Positions 52,782 to 61,895 of a stretch of DNA of 64,000 nucleotides are shown piece by piece. The translations under genes and the position numbers were made by a program. Source of the DNA: Natronolimnobius baerhuensis. Its GTDB lineage: Archaea > Halobacteriota > Halobacteria > Halobacteriales > Natrialbaceae. The notes beneath the pieces were generated by a model. The model was not told the DNA's origin. It worked only from the letters and a program-made list of their open reading frames with translations, and did no database searches. Every line of letters starts with the position of its first letter. The first letter of the stretch is position 1. Location of the stretch: NCBI RefSeq assembly GCF_002177135.1, contig NZ_MWPH01000002.1:372001-436000 (forward strand). The letters run 5' to 3'.

Positions 52782-55358
52782 TTAGTTCTGCTTGCGGATG
52801 GCGAGCATTGCAGCGGCGAGCAGTGCGAACAGTGCAACAGCGACGCCAAAGCCAGGCGTGCCGTCATCGTCCGCGGTGTCGTCCTCACCGTCATCATCTG
52901 CAGGTGCGTCATCATCTGCAGGTGCGTCGTCATCTGCAGGTGCGTCGTCATCTGCAGGTGCGTCGTCATCTGCAGGTTCTTCAACAACGCTCACGGTGCC
53001 GCTATCGGAGTCGTCATCAACGGTGACGCCCCAATCAACATCGCCTTCAGCCTCGGTTGGGATGTTGTAGCTTTCGGACCACTCGTCGCCAGCCTCGAGC
53101 GTGACGTCCTCGGAGGCGACAGCTTCGTCGCCGACGTCAACGCCGATTTCGACGTCCTCAGCAGCGCCGCCGGTGTTCGAGACGGTCACGTCAAGGGTTG
53201 CGTCGTCACCAACGTACACTTCTGCAGGTGCGTCAGTGTCGAGGTTGATGATTGCTTCTTCAGCGTCGACGAGTTCGGCTTCGAAGTCATCCTCAAGGTC
53301 GTGGAACGACTCAGAGGCTTCAACTTCGACTTCCGTGCCAGTGTCGTAGTCGCTGAAGTCGTAGGTCACCGTGAAGGTGCCGTCATCCTCGACGGTGCTC
53401 TCTTCATCCATGAAGAAGTTACCGGAGGAGGATGCGCGGGTGTCGAGTTCCGTACCGGGTGCGACGTTCGTCTCGCCGGTTACGTCAGCGTCAGCGTTTG
53501 GCAGTTCGTCGACAGCGCTGAGCTCGAAGTCTGCTTCAACGGTGCTGAACTCAACCGAGATACTCTCTTCGTCGTCCTCGTCCTCGATGAACGTGTTGAC
53601 CTCGGTGAGCGTGAGATTCAGTTCGTAGTCATCTTCTTGAGCGAGTTCGGACTCAAGGTTGCTCTGGTCGAGAGCGATCGTAACAACGCCGTCATCCTGC
53701 TCGGCTTCCACGACGGTCACGTCAAAGTGATCGTCACCAGTACTCCACGTAGTGGGATCGACGTTCGGACCAGGATCAGTCTCAGTGATGCTAATGTTCA
53801 CACCAGCATTATCCAGAGCATCTCGGTCATCTTCCTCGCCAAAGAACGAGAAGACATCGTCCTGCTCAAGTTTGACCACTGTGTGATCCATTTCGTCGTC
53901 ACTGACAGCGATTTCGCTCGTTTGCGTTACGTTCGTGTCCTCGAGATCATCGTTGTCTGTGAGATCATCATCACCTGGTGCAGTCCAGGTGCTAAGTGCA
54001 TCCTCGTCGAGTTCACTGCGGTCTTCGAACGTGAGGAATGCAGAGTCGGTCTCATCCGTGACGTTCTCATCATTTTCCTGATCAAGGCCAGTGATCATCT
54101 CGTAGTCACCGGCATCGAGTGGTGCAGTGACTGATTCGACTTCAGCGATGTGCTCAAATTCGTCATCATCGTCATTGAGCTCGAACGCGTCGCTTCCAGT
54201 CTCGGAGGTGTCGTACAGGATCGTGACGTTACCGCTATCACTTGCGTCCTCAACGCTAATCAGTTCCTGATAGTTGTCGTCTTCAGCGTCGCCGATCTGG
54301 ACGAAGACTTCGTCGTCGTAGTCGTCGATGTCAACTACAATCTCAGCAACGTTACCGAGGTTTTCGACGACGTTGTCGCGGAATTCGACATCGGCGTCAG
54401 GCCGTTCTTCAACAGTGAACTCGTCAGACTCAGCCGTGACACCGGTATCGATCTGCTCAACTTCGACAGTGTGGTTCTCGTGGTCAGGATCAATCTCACT
54501 TAGGTTGAATTCGGCTTCAGCCTCACCGTTGCTCCCGATAGTTTCGTTTTCCGAGGCAATGGAATCACCATCGTCATCAAGGAGATCGAACTGGACATCG
54601 AGGTTAATGTCGTCGGCTTCAGCGGTTGCCGTAACTTCATCAGTGTCCCAGTAAGAATCATCGTCAGTTTCGATGTCTAGACCAAGGTCATCAAGGTCAA
54701 CAGTTACTTCGCCACCAGAACTACTACCATCATCATCAAAAATGATGGTAATATTATCGGCACCGTCCCAACGGTCATCCGTGTCAATTGTATTGACCCA
54801 ACTGTCCGAACCCAGTCCACGTGTCACAGAGTCGTCCTCACTTTCGACATCGTAGGTCTGGTCAGCATCGTTGAGACCTAAGACTGCGAGGGTTTCACCA
54901 TAGTAGGCTTCTTCCTCGTTGTCATCAGAACCGTCACTTGGGTCGTCAATCGTCTGGGATGCAACTGTAACATCATACTCTTCACCGTCGATCTCAATCT
55001 CCGTTTCACCGGAAACCATCTCGTCTAATTCGACGAGAACCGTATTATCGTCCGAACCAGCGGTGTAGACGTTGTCAACCGTAACGTCTCCGTTGCGGTC
55101 ATCAACGGTAATGTCGTCAGTCTCAATTCCATCAAAGTTCTCGTCTTCGTCGAAGACGACTTCGATGTACGCTTCATCTCCGCTACCTTCAGGATGGTTG
55201 CCCTCGAAGGCAACCGGATCCTGATCGATTTCAGATGCGTCGCCGTTGAATGCTGCAGCGCCTCCAACGAAGGCTGCGGACATCGCAACGACAGACAGGA
55301 TCATCATCGCTGCGAGGAACACTGCACGTCCCTTTTCACGATATGTGTTTTCGTTCAT
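52782..55358 (-). CDS. S-layer glycoprotein 1 with PGF-CTERM anchor
   Basis: A 858-residue secreted surface protein. The N-terminus NTYREKGRAVFLAAMMILSVVAMSAAF is the haloarchaeal S-layer signal peptide. The mature part is very acidic, made of beta-rich repeats, with many N-x-S/T sites. A CARDB-like domain lies near residues 700-780 (APAEVYVGDDATLDVTVSNTGGAAEDVEIGVDVG). A hinge of five PADDDA repeats precedes GTPGFGVAVALFALLAAAMLAIRKQN, the PGF-CTERM signal cut by archaeosortase A. The first 60% is AT-richer and diverged from its neighbour, while the last third is almost identical to it. The start at 55358 was chosen because the signal begins there. Confidence 0.95.
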   Translation of the reverse strand: MNENTYREKGRAVFLAAMMILSVVAMSAAFVGGAAAFNGDASEIDQDPVAFEGNHPEGSGDEAYIEVVFDEDENFDGIETDDITVDDRNGDVTVDNVYTAGSDDNTVLVELDEMVSGETEIEIDGEEYDVTVASQTIDDPSDGSDDNEEEAYYGETLAVLGLNDADQTYDVESEDDSVTRGLGSDSWVNTIDTDDRWDGADNITIIFDDDGSSSGGEVTVDLDDLGLDIETDDDSYWDTDEVTATAEADDINLDVQFDLLDDDGDSIASENETIGSNGEAEAEFNLSEIDPDHENHTVEVEQIDTGVTAESDEFTVEERPDADVEFRDNVVENLGNVAEIVVDIDDYDDEVFVQIGDAEDDNYQELISVEDASDSGNVTILYDTSETGSDAFELNDDDDEFEHIAEVESVTAPLDAGDYEMITGLDQENDENVTDETDSAFLTFEDRSELDEDALSTWTAPGDDDLTDNDDLEDTNVTQTSEIAVSDDEMDHTVVKLEQDDVFSFFGEEDDRDALDNAGVNISITETDPGPNVDPTTWSTGDDHFDVTVVEAEQDDGVVTIALDQSNLESELAQEDDYELNLTLTEVNTFIEDEDDEESISVEFSTVEADFELSAVDELPNADADVTGETNVAPGTELDTRASSSGNFFMDEESTVEDDGTFTVTYDFSDYDTGTEVEVEASESFHDLEDDFEAELVDAEEAIINLDTDAPAEVYVGDDATLDVTVSNTGGAAEDVEIGVDVGDEAVASEDVTLEAGDEWSESYNIPTEAEGDVDWGVTVDDDSDSGTVSVVEEPADDDAPADDDAPADDDAPADDDAPADDDGEDDTADDDGTPGFGVAVALFALLAAAMLAIRKQN
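52891..52978 (-). repeat. 18-bp tandem repeat encoding PADDDA hinge (gene 1)
   Basis: Five near-perfect copies of an 18-bp unit centred on TCATCTGCAGGTGCG encode the acidic Pro-Ala-Asp hinge in front of the membrane anchor. Copy number could vary by slippage and change the length of the stalk. Confidence 0.8.
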
Positions 55359-55455
55359 GTATTGTATTGATATTGTCTGCGAATTGGTTAGCATGCGATC
55401 AGTGGAAGGCGACCGTCGGCGTTCTACCAGCACTTCATCGTCTCCCAACCAGCCT

Positions 55456-55471
55456 CCCGGGATAGGGGTAT
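55456..55471 (-). promoter_or_regulatory. conserved leader motif of S-layer gene 1
   Basis: On the minus strand ATACCCCTATCCCGGG lies 98-113 bp upstream of the ATG, about 27 bp after a TATA-like ACTTATACC. The second S-layer gene has the almost identical ATACCCCTATCCGGGG at the same relation to its TATA box, although the rest of the leaders differ. This is probably the 5' end of the mRNA. Confidence 0.6.
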
Positions 55472-55651
55472 CTGAAGAGTCTTTCACACCAAGGTATAAG
55501 TTTTGTGGATAGACATTTACTTCTATATTAGAAGTGTATGAGAGGGAAATACTTTTAGAATATATAGTTATATTCAATTGCTCGGTGGGAAAGAGAGGCC
55601 TCTATGTGTAATTTTGACCGATGCCGAAGGAACTGTGAAAAAGTTTCGATT

Positions 55652-56296
55652 TTATATATACTTTCGAATCGCTAACTCGTCATCAATTAACTTGAGATCA
55701 CAATCAAATGGACCAGCAATGCAATAGTACTCAAGAATGAGCCTTTCATCACCAGAAACTGAATTATGATCATTAAGTTCGGACCTGTGAATTAGAGATC
55801 CGAAATCAGTATACAATTCCTCAAGTTTGAGGTTACTTACGCGTGCACTGTATTCACTAATCGAATATCGACGATTTGGGTTCCTATCAAAATGTTCGCG
55901 ATCAATAATCCACTGCGTTGCTTCTGCTCGTTGTTCGACGACAACAGTTTGGTATTTTCGAAGTCGGCGTTTACCAAGAAAATGTAACACCCAGTCGAAA
56001 GCCTCTCGAGGAAGTGATGACTGAAAAACAGTATTTTTCGTGAAGTTAATTGACTCGAGTGTCTCGCGGTTTTCGTTGACAAACACCTTGGCCGCTTGGC
56101 GGATATCACCCTCAAGATAGTAAACAGTCGTAAATCCGCCAGTTCCCTGTATTAGGCTATTTTGGATTTCGACCTTGAGGTGACGGAGTTCGGCACGTTC
56201 TCTGGGTGCTAAACGTCCACGGTGAATGTTCGTTTGTGGGGAGGCAGTTAGTAATTCATACTGTTTAGTTGCCACACTAATGTGTTTTTCACCCAA
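55652..56296 (-). CDS. AT-rich orphan protein between the S-layer genes
   Basis: A 214-residue soluble protein with no recognised domain. Its region is clearly richer in A and T than the window and it has more Lys, Asn and Ile than the acidic proteome around it, suggesting transfer. Central residues (TKNTVFQSSLPREAFDWVLHFLGKRRLRKYQTVVVEQRAEATQWIID) look helical and basic. The start is a TTG at 56296 or a GTG at 56275. It is flanked by AT-rich non-coding DNA on both sides and by S-layer genes on the same strand. No function is proposed. Confidence 0.6.
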   Translation of the reverse strand: MGEKHISVATKQYELLTASPQTNIHRGRLAPRERAELRHLKVEIQNSLIQGTGGFTTVYYLEGDIRQAAKVFVNENRETLESINFTKNTVFQSSLPREAFDWVLHFLGKRRLRKYQTVVVEQRAEATQWIIDREHFDRNPNRRYSISEYSARVSNLKLEELYTDFGSLIHRSELNDHNSVSGDERLILEYYCIAGPFDCDLKLIDDELAIRKYI

Positions 56297-56412
56297 CTAT
56301 TTGTCTATTACTATAATAGTATATTGGTATTAGACAATAAGAGATAGTAGTGTGATTGCAGAGCCACAGCTAACAGCATAACAGCCAAAAGAAAAGTCAA
56401 GATGCGTCAAAG

Positions 56413-56429
56413 ACCGGATGGAATCCGGT
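56413..56429 (-). terminator. S-layer gene 2 terminator hairpin
   Basis: Same ACCGGAT-gga-ATCCGGT stem as after gene 1, just past the stop codon and followed by a T-rich stretch on the minus strand. Confidence 0.6.
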
Positions 56430-56439
56430 AGTTGATCAG

Positions 56440-59010
56440 TTAGTTCTGCTTGCGGATGGCGAGCATTGCAGCGGCGAGCAGTGCGAACAGTGCAACAGCG
56501 ACGCCAAAGCCAGGCGTGCCGTCATCGTCCGCGGTGTCGTCCTCACCGTCATCATCTGCAGGTGCGTCATCATCTGCAGGTGCGTCGTCATCTGCAGGTG
56601 CGTCGTCATCTGCAGGTGCGTCGTCATCTGCAGGTTCTTCAACAACGCTCACGGTGCCGCTATCGGAGTCGTCATCAACGGTGACGCCCCAATCAACATC
56701 GCCTTCAGCCTCGGTTGGGATGTTGTAGCTTTCGGACCACTCGTCGCCAGCCTCGAGCGTGACGTCCTCGGAGGCGACAGCTTCGTCGCCGACGTCAACG
56801 CCGATTTCGACGTCCTCAGCAGCGCCGCCGGTGTTCGAGACGGTCACGTCAAGGGTTGCGTCGTCACCAACGTACACTTCTGCAGGTGCGTCAGTGTCGA
56901 GGTTGATGATTGCTTCTTCAGCGTCGACGAGTTCGGCTTCGAAGTCATCCTCAAGGTCGTGGAACGACTCGGAGGCTTCAACTTCGACTTCCGTGCCAGT
57001 GTCGTAGTCGCTGAAGTCGTAGGTCACCGTGAAGGTACCGTCATCCTCGACGGTGCTCTCTTCATCCATGAAGAAGTTACCGGAGGAGGATGCGCGGGTA
57101 TCGAGTTCCGTACCCGGTGCGACGTTCGTCTCGCCGGTTACGTCAGCGTCAGCGTTTGGCAGTTCGTCGACAGCGCTGAGTTCGAAGTCTGCACTAACGG
57201 TACTGAATTCAATCGTTGCTGTCTCTTCGTCATCCTCGTCGTCGATGAACGTGTTGGAGTCGTTCAGCGTGAGGCTCAGCTCGTAGTCATCTTCCTGGCT
57301 GAGGTTGTCGAAGAGGTCACCCTGATCGAGGGCAATTGTGGCAACGCCATCGTCCTGCTCAGCCTCGAGGACGGTTGCGCTGAAGTTGTCTGCGGCGGTC
57401 CAGGTCTCTGCGTCAGTGTTTGGACCAGGGTCGGTCTCAGTGATGTTGAGTTCGATACCAGCATCGCTGAGGTCGGACTCTTCGTTACCTTCCTCGAGGA
57501 AGGCGAAGATGCTGTTAGACTCGAGCTGGACGACCGTGTGGTCCATCTCGTCGTCACTGACTGCGATCTCGTCCGTCTGCGTCAGCGTCGTGTCCTCGAG
57601 ATCGTCGCTGTCTGCGAGGTCATCGTCGCCAGGTGCAGTCCAGACACTGAGACCGTCCTCGTTAAGCTCGGTGCGGTCCTCGAGCGTGAGGAATGCGGAG
57701 TCAGTCTCGTCCGTGACGTTGTTGTCGTCGTTGTCCAGACCAGTGATCATCTCGTAGTCGCCCGCGTCGAGCGGTGCGGAGATGCCGGACTGGTTCATAC
57801 TCTCAAAGTTGATTTCGTCGTCGTCGTCAGCGAGGCTGTATGCGTCCTCACCAACTTCGGCTGTGTTGAAGTGGATAGTGACGTTACCGCTGTCGCTACC
57901 GTCTTCAACACCGATCAGGTCTTGGTAGTTGTCGTCTTCTTCGTCACCGATCTGCACAAAGACTTCATCGTCGTAGTCGTCGATGTCGACGGTGATCTCG
58001 GCGATGTTACCGAGGTGCTCGACGACGTTGCCGTCGAACGCGACATCCGCGTCAGGTCGTTCTTCAACGGAGAACTCGTCGGATTCAGCCGTGACACCGG
58101 AGCTGATGTCTTCGACTTCGATGGTGTGGTTCTCGTGGTCGACGTCTTCGTCGCTCAGGTTGAACTCAGCGTCGACTTCACCGTCGGAGCCGATGGTCTT
58201 GTCGGTCACGTTAGCGACTTCGTCGCCATCTTCGTTGAGCAGTTGGAACTCAACAGGGCGGTCGATGTCGTCAGCTTCAGCTGTAGCAGTGACGTTCTGG
58301 GTGTCCCAGTACGAGTCCTCGTCCGTTTCGACGTTGAGGCCGAGGTCGTCAAGTTCAATCGTCACATCGTCACCGCCCACGAAGTCGACAGTAATGTTGT
58401 CAGCGCCGCTCCAGCGGTCGTCACTGGTATCGAGCGTGCGGACGTTGCTGTCAGAGCCGAGACCACGGGTGATGGACGAATCTTCGCTGGAGATATCGAC
58501 GGTGGCACCGGTGCTACCGACAATTGCGATGTTCTCACCGTGGTAAGCGTCTTCCGAGTCAGATCCTGCCTCATAGGCCGGATCGACAGCAGCAGTTGAC
58601 GTACCTTCGATGTCGTATTCTTCAGTAGTGTCGTCCCACTCAATTTCGAGCGTTCCGTCACCGATTAGCACATCGTCAGCGGTATCATTCGTGAGAATCA
58701 GAACGTTAGTAGCCGTATCAACGTTCCAGGTGAGTTCTTCACCATGTCGGTCCTTGACGGTGATTTCGTCACCCGACGAAAGGCCGCTTACGTCGTCTTC
58801 AAAGACGGCTTCGATAGATTGTTCATCGCCGCTGGACAGACTGTCGTGCGGTCCGTAGGCGACGGGTCCCTGTTCTACTTCGGTTTCTTCGTTCGCCGCG
58901 GCTGCTGCGCCCGCGAAGGCGGCAGACATCGCGACGACAGACAGAACCATCATCGCGGCAAGGAACAACGCACGTCCCTTCTCGCGATATGAGTTTTTGT
59001 TATGTGTCAT
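56440..59010 (-). CDS. S-layer glycoprotein 2 with PGF-CTERM anchor
   Basis: A 856-residue paralog of the gene at 52782-55358 with the same plan: signal peptide NSYREKGRALFLAAMMVLSVVAMSAAF, acidic mature domains with blocks such as ERPDADVAFDGNVVEHLGNIAEITVDIDDYDDEVFVQIGDEEDDNY, a CARDB-like domain, the PADDDA hinge and the PGF-CTERM anchor. It has higher GC than gene 1 in its 5' part and may be the ancestral main S-layer gene. Start at 59010; the longer frame upstream covers the leader. The first copy's N-terminal 200 residues differ strongly, so the two may build distinct lattices. Confidence 0.95.
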   Translation of the reverse strand: MTHNKNSYREKGRALFLAAMMVLSVVAMSAAFAGAAAAANEETEVEQGPVAYGPHDSLSSGDEQSIEAVFEDDVSGLSSGDEITVKDRHGEELTWNVDTATNVLILTNDTADDVLIGDGTLEIEWDDTTEEYDIEGTSTAAVDPAYEAGSDSEDAYHGENIAIVGSTGATVDISSEDSSITRGLGSDSNVRTLDTSDDRWSGADNITVDFVGGDDVTIELDDLGLNVETDEDSYWDTQNVTATAEADDIDRPVEFQLLNEDGDEVANVTDKTIGSDGEVDAEFNLSDEDVDHENHTIEVEDISSGVTAESDEFSVEERPDADVAFDGNVVEHLGNIAEITVDIDDYDDEVFVQIGDEEDDNYQDLIGVEDGSDSGNVTIHFNTAEVGEDAYSLADDDDEINFESMNQSGISAPLDAGDYEMITGLDNDDNNVTDETDSAFLTLEDRTELNEDGLSVWTAPGDDDLADSDDLEDTTLTQTDEIAVSDDEMDHTVVQLESNSIFAFLEEGNEESDLSDAGIELNITETDPGPNTDAETWTAADNFSATVLEAEQDDGVATIALDQGDLFDNLSQEDDYELSLTLNDSNTFIDDEDDEETATIEFSTVSADFELSAVDELPNADADVTGETNVAPGTELDTRASSSGNFFMDEESTVEDDGTFTVTYDFSDYDTGTEVEVEASESFHDLEDDFEAELVDAEEAIINLDTDAPAEVYVGDDATLDVTVSNTGGAAEDVEIGVDVGDEAVASEDVTLEAGDEWSESYNIPTEAEGDVDWGVTVDDDSDSGTVSVVEEPADDDAPADDDAPADDDAPADDDAPADDDGEDDTADDDGTPGFGVAVALFALLAAAMLAIRKQN
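56549..56636 (-). repeat. 18-bp tandem repeat encoding PADDDA hinge (gene 2)
   Basis: Same repeat and copy number as in gene 1, within the shared block. Confidence 0.8.
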
Positions 59011-59085
59011 GTTGTGTTTGTGTTCGTGTTCAGCTTCAGAGGCGACGTGACCAGCACCACAATGATGTGTGGCCGGTCGGGTTCG

Positions 59086-59101
59086 CCCCGGATAGGGGTA
59101 T
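59086..59101 (-). promoter_or_regulatory. conserved leader motif of S-layer gene 2
   Basis: ATACCCCTATCCGGGG on the minus strand, 76-91 bp upstream of the ATG, about 27 bp downstream of an AT-rich AGCTTATTACGG TATA-like stretch. Matches the motif before S-layer gene 1. Confidence 0.6.
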
Positions 59102-59337
59102 GAGAGCAATTTAGGCTTTCCGTAATAAGCTTTCTGTATTAGAAGTCAATTATCTGTTAACTGGTACGGAAACCACACTGGAAAGATACCCTCTTTTTGA
59201 CTCATGTTACCGAACAGTGAATACGGTATTAGCGACCAGTAAGGTCCTATTACACCGTGAAAAGCAGATGATCAAATAAATTCCGCACTTGGACCTCGTA
59301 ATAAGTATTGATGAAAGAATTCTGAATAGGAGTCATT

Positions 59338-59943
59338 CTAAGTACATTTATAGAGTCGTCTGTTTAAGTACATCTGTACTTCTACTTGCAACTTATCGAG
59401 CGACAATTCGCTCTCGACGGACGACCGACGATGAACAGCCCCAACGATCAGCGTCAAAAGCGTTTCAGCAACGGCATCCGGATCAACTTCTCGGAAGACA
59501 CCAGTCTCAATTCCTTCTTGGATTACATCCACAAAGTACGCGTGCATTATCCGATCATTTCGCTCGAAGTACGTGCGGTACGCTGCATCATGAGTCGACC
59601 GTGCTCGCAACTCGAGCATCATCGTAAAGAATCGTTCCGCCTCTGCGTCAAACGTGGGATCAACGGACCAGAAGATACTCTCCTCGAGCCGTTCCCGAGG
59701 ATTCTCTATTGAGTCGTCAATCAGTTCCGACTCAAACGATTCAAGAAGGTATTCTAAGCACGCAAGAACTAACGCATCCTTATCGTCGTAGTGGTGATAA
59801 ATGAGGGAGGGACTCTTATCAAACTGGTCGCCGATTCGCTTGATTGTAAGCTCACTGTAGCCATGGTTGAAAAGCGCCTGGTAGGTTGCTTTGAGTATTT
59901 CTGCCTGCGTACCGTCGACATCGTCAAACGGATTGTTCTTCAT
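59338..59943 (-). CDS. TetR/AcrR-family transcriptional regulator
   Basis: A 201-residue repressor-type protein. Residues about 14-60 are the TetR helix-turn-helix: AEILKATYQALFNHGYSELTIKRIGDQFDKSPSLIYHHYDDKDALV. The remaining helices form the ligand-binding and dimer domain (RFFTMMLELRARSTHDAAYRTYFERNDRIMHAYFVDVIQEGIETGVFREVDPDAVAETLLTLIVGAV). It is divergent from a CARDB-like protein and an MMPL transporter, and a 20-bp perfect palindrome lies before that operon, so it probably represses it. Confidence 0.9.
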   Translation of the reverse strand: MKNNPFDDVDGTQAEILKATYQALFNHGYSELTIKRIGDQFDKSPSLIYHHYDDKDALVLACLEYLLESFESELIDDSIENPRERLEESIFWSVDPTFDAEAERFFTMMLELRARSTHDAAYRTYFERNDRIMHAYFVDVIQEGIETGVFREVDPDAVAETLLTLIVGAVHRRSSVESELSLDKLQVEVQMYLNRRLYKCT

Positions 59944-60067
59944 AGTGGGGTTGGCAGTTGAGAGCCGTTACACCTGTCATCCACGGTAGCATCAGTTAAC
60001 TCCGCTGGGATTTCGGTACTGTCGAGAAACATATCCATCGTCTTCACTGACTATCCTGATAAACGGG

Positions 60068-60087
60068 CTGATTGAACGTTCAATCAG
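60068..60087. promoter_or_regulatory. probable TetR operator (20-bp perfect palindrome)
   Basis: CTGATTGAACGTTCAATCAG is fully self-complementary. It ends 4 bp before the TATA-like GATTATATGC of the operon at 60216, where a bound dimer would block TBP/TFB. It lies between the divergent tetR and transporter genes, the usual place for a TetR operator. Confidence 0.72.
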
Positions 60088-60215
60088 AGCGATTATATGC
60101 ATTGCTGGCTAAGACAAATCAATGAATAGAATAGTTCGGAGTACAACATATTCCGTAACGATGGTTGAAATTAGCCCTCCACGCCGTAGCAGACCGCTAG
60201 AAATTGGTGGTTACT

Positions 60216-61823
60216 GTGCAACGTAAGCAGATTCTACTCGGATCGATAATCGTATTAATTCTACTGGCAGCAGGACTGGCAGCCATACCTAGTGTGCTCA
60301 GTCAAGAAGTTGGAGAAGCAACACGCGGAGAGCCTGATCTCGATATTTATCTTCCAGATTCGGAAGTTGACACCGGGTCGGAAGCAGTCCTTGAGTTGCA
60401 GGTACAGAACGACGGTAAACTTGAGCAAGGAATGCAGGGTGATCGAGTGTATACTGCACGATCAACCACCGTCGATATCACAGACTCCGGGCCGTTCGAG
60501 GTGAAGTCTGGTGAACAAGCAGTTGGATCGATCCAAGACGGAATGACTCAATCAGCAACGATGGAAATCGTTGTTCCCAACGACATTGATCCAGGATCGT
60601 ATGATATCACCGTTGAAACAAGTTACTCCTATGACCGTATTGTCTCTGATCATATTAATGCGATTAGGCAGGAAAGCAGAACCGAAACCCACGACGTGAC
60701 CGTCGTTGTCACTGACAATTCACCCCTTTTAATCGAAAATGCAAAAACGGATGTTGAACCCGGGAGCAGCGGCGACGCAACTCTCGAAATACGAAACACG
60801 GGCACTGAACCAGTGAACGAGACGCATGCGTCTATTTCTGGGTCCGGAATAGTCGTCGACGGTGAAACTGCCGAGGAACACATCGGAAATCTCGAGCCTA
60901 ACGAGTCGACAGTTGTTTCGGTCGATATCGGTGTCGATGACGCGGTTAGCGAAGGAACAAAATCGCTACAAGCAACGTTCACGTACAGAGACACACACGG
61001 TATCGAACGCGAGACGGCACCGACGATGACCAGTCTTCCGCTTGGAAAGAGCCAATCATTCTCGATCAACAATATTGTGGACACGCTGTCGGTCGGTTAC
61101 GACGGCCATATTGGCGGTGAAATCACCAACGAGGGGCCGCGAGCGATTGACGACGCCGTCCTCGTCGTCGAGCCGATGAGCGAAACACTGTATATCGAGG
61201 ATACGCGCTATGCGCTTCCCCCACTCGAGCCAGGTGAGACAACGACGTTTACCTATCCGACAGACGTCAGCGGGCAGGCCGATGCCGGACCGCGCCAACT
61301 GCGATTCTCCATCGAGTACACCGGCTCGAGCGGTGAGGCGACGCTCGAGGACGGGCCATTTACCGACCGCGTCACCGTCGACGAGCGGACGGACGAGTTC
61401 GCACTGGGAGACGATCCCATCACTGTCCAGCAGGGTGACCGAACGGAGTTTGCCCTCGAGATCACCAACCAGCGCGAGGAGACCCTCTCAAATATCGACG
61501 CCCAACTGTACACCGACAGTCCGCTGAGTACGGTAAACGACGAGGCGTTCGTCCCCGCCCTCGAGCCAGGTGAGTCGACGGAACTCACCTTCGACGTTGC
61601 GGCCAGCGAGAGTGCACCGACCGAGTACCACCCGGTCGAACTCGACTTCCAGTACGACACGGAACGCGGTGACACGGTCGTCTCCAGCGTCTACCAGCAT
61701 CCAATCGAAGTCATGCCGGGCGAGGATGACGATAGCGGCGGAATTACGGGCACGGTCGTCGGGATCATGGCGTTGCTGTCGGTCGCTGGTCTCGGCGTCG
61801 GGATGTGGTGGCGTCGGACGTGA
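60216..61823 (+). CDS. COG1361/CARDB-like exoprotein of an MMPL export operon
   Basis: A 535-residue protein with an N-terminal membrane or signal segment (KQILLGSIIVLILLAAGLAAIPSVLSQ), at least three immunoglobulin-like CARDB repeats (DTGSEAVLELQVQNDGK, GSSGDATLEIRNTGTEPVNETHASISG, DRTEFALEITNQREETLSN), and a C-terminal membrane segment GTVVGIMALLSVAGLGVGMWWRR. Such proteins are regularly paired with MMPL-type transporters in haloarchaea and probably form the extracellular part of the complex. The start could be GTG 60216, GTG 60207 or TTG 60204; 60216 was chosen for the shortest lead into the hydrophobic segment. Confidence 0.82.
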   Translation: MQRKQILLGSIIVLILLAAGLAAIPSVLSQEVGEATRGEPDLDIYLPDSEVDTGSEAVLELQVQNDGKLEQGMQGDRVYTARSTTVDITDSGPFEVKSGEQAVGSIQDGMTQSATMEIVVPNDIDPGSYDITVETSYSYDRIVSDHINAIRQESRTETHDVTVVVTDNSPLLIENAKTDVEPGSSGDATLEIRNTGTEPVNETHASISGSGIVVDGETAEEHIGNLEPNESTVVSVDIGVDDAVSEGTKSLQATFTYRDTHGIERETAPTMTSLPLGKSQSFSINNIVDTLSVGYDGHIGGEITNEGPRAIDDAVLVVEPMSETLYIEDTRYALPPLEPGETTTFTYPTDVSGQADAGPRQLRFSIEYTGSSGEATLEDGPFTDRVTVDERTDEFALGDDPITVQQGDRTEFALEITNQREETLSNIDAQLYTDSPLSTVNDEAFVPALEPGESTELTFDVAASESAPTEYHPVELDFQYDTERGDTVVSSVYQHPIEVMPGEDDDSGGITGTVVGIMALLSVAGLGVGMWWRRT

Positions 61824-61895
61824 CCGAACGCAGTGTCACGCTGACCGAGTGGCCTCGAGCGTGCAATTTCGATTGCGAGACAGAGACTACTACCG

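Larger units (their letters stand above)
52728..53528 (-). repeat. near-identical S-layer 3' block, copy 1
   Basis: This block matches 56386-57186 with about five mismatches in roughly 800 bp by direct reading, from the 3' untranslated region through the C-terminal third of the S-layer gene. The start is sharp at CAAAAGAAAAGTC; towards the gene's 5' side identity falls off around 53528. The identity is far higher than in the rest of the two genes and points to recent conversion or duplication. Confidence 0.88.
56386..57186 (-). repeat. near-identical S-layer 3' block, copy 2
   Basis: Second copy of the block at 52728-53528, offset by 3658 bp. Differences noted include G/A in the 3' untranslated region and four single-base changes within the coding part; the encoded C-terminus is unchanged. 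Confidence 0.88.

Noticed and set aside
52891-52978. Regular repeats as a CRISPR array
   Set aside because: The units are 18 bp without unique spacers and lie in frame within the S-layer gene.
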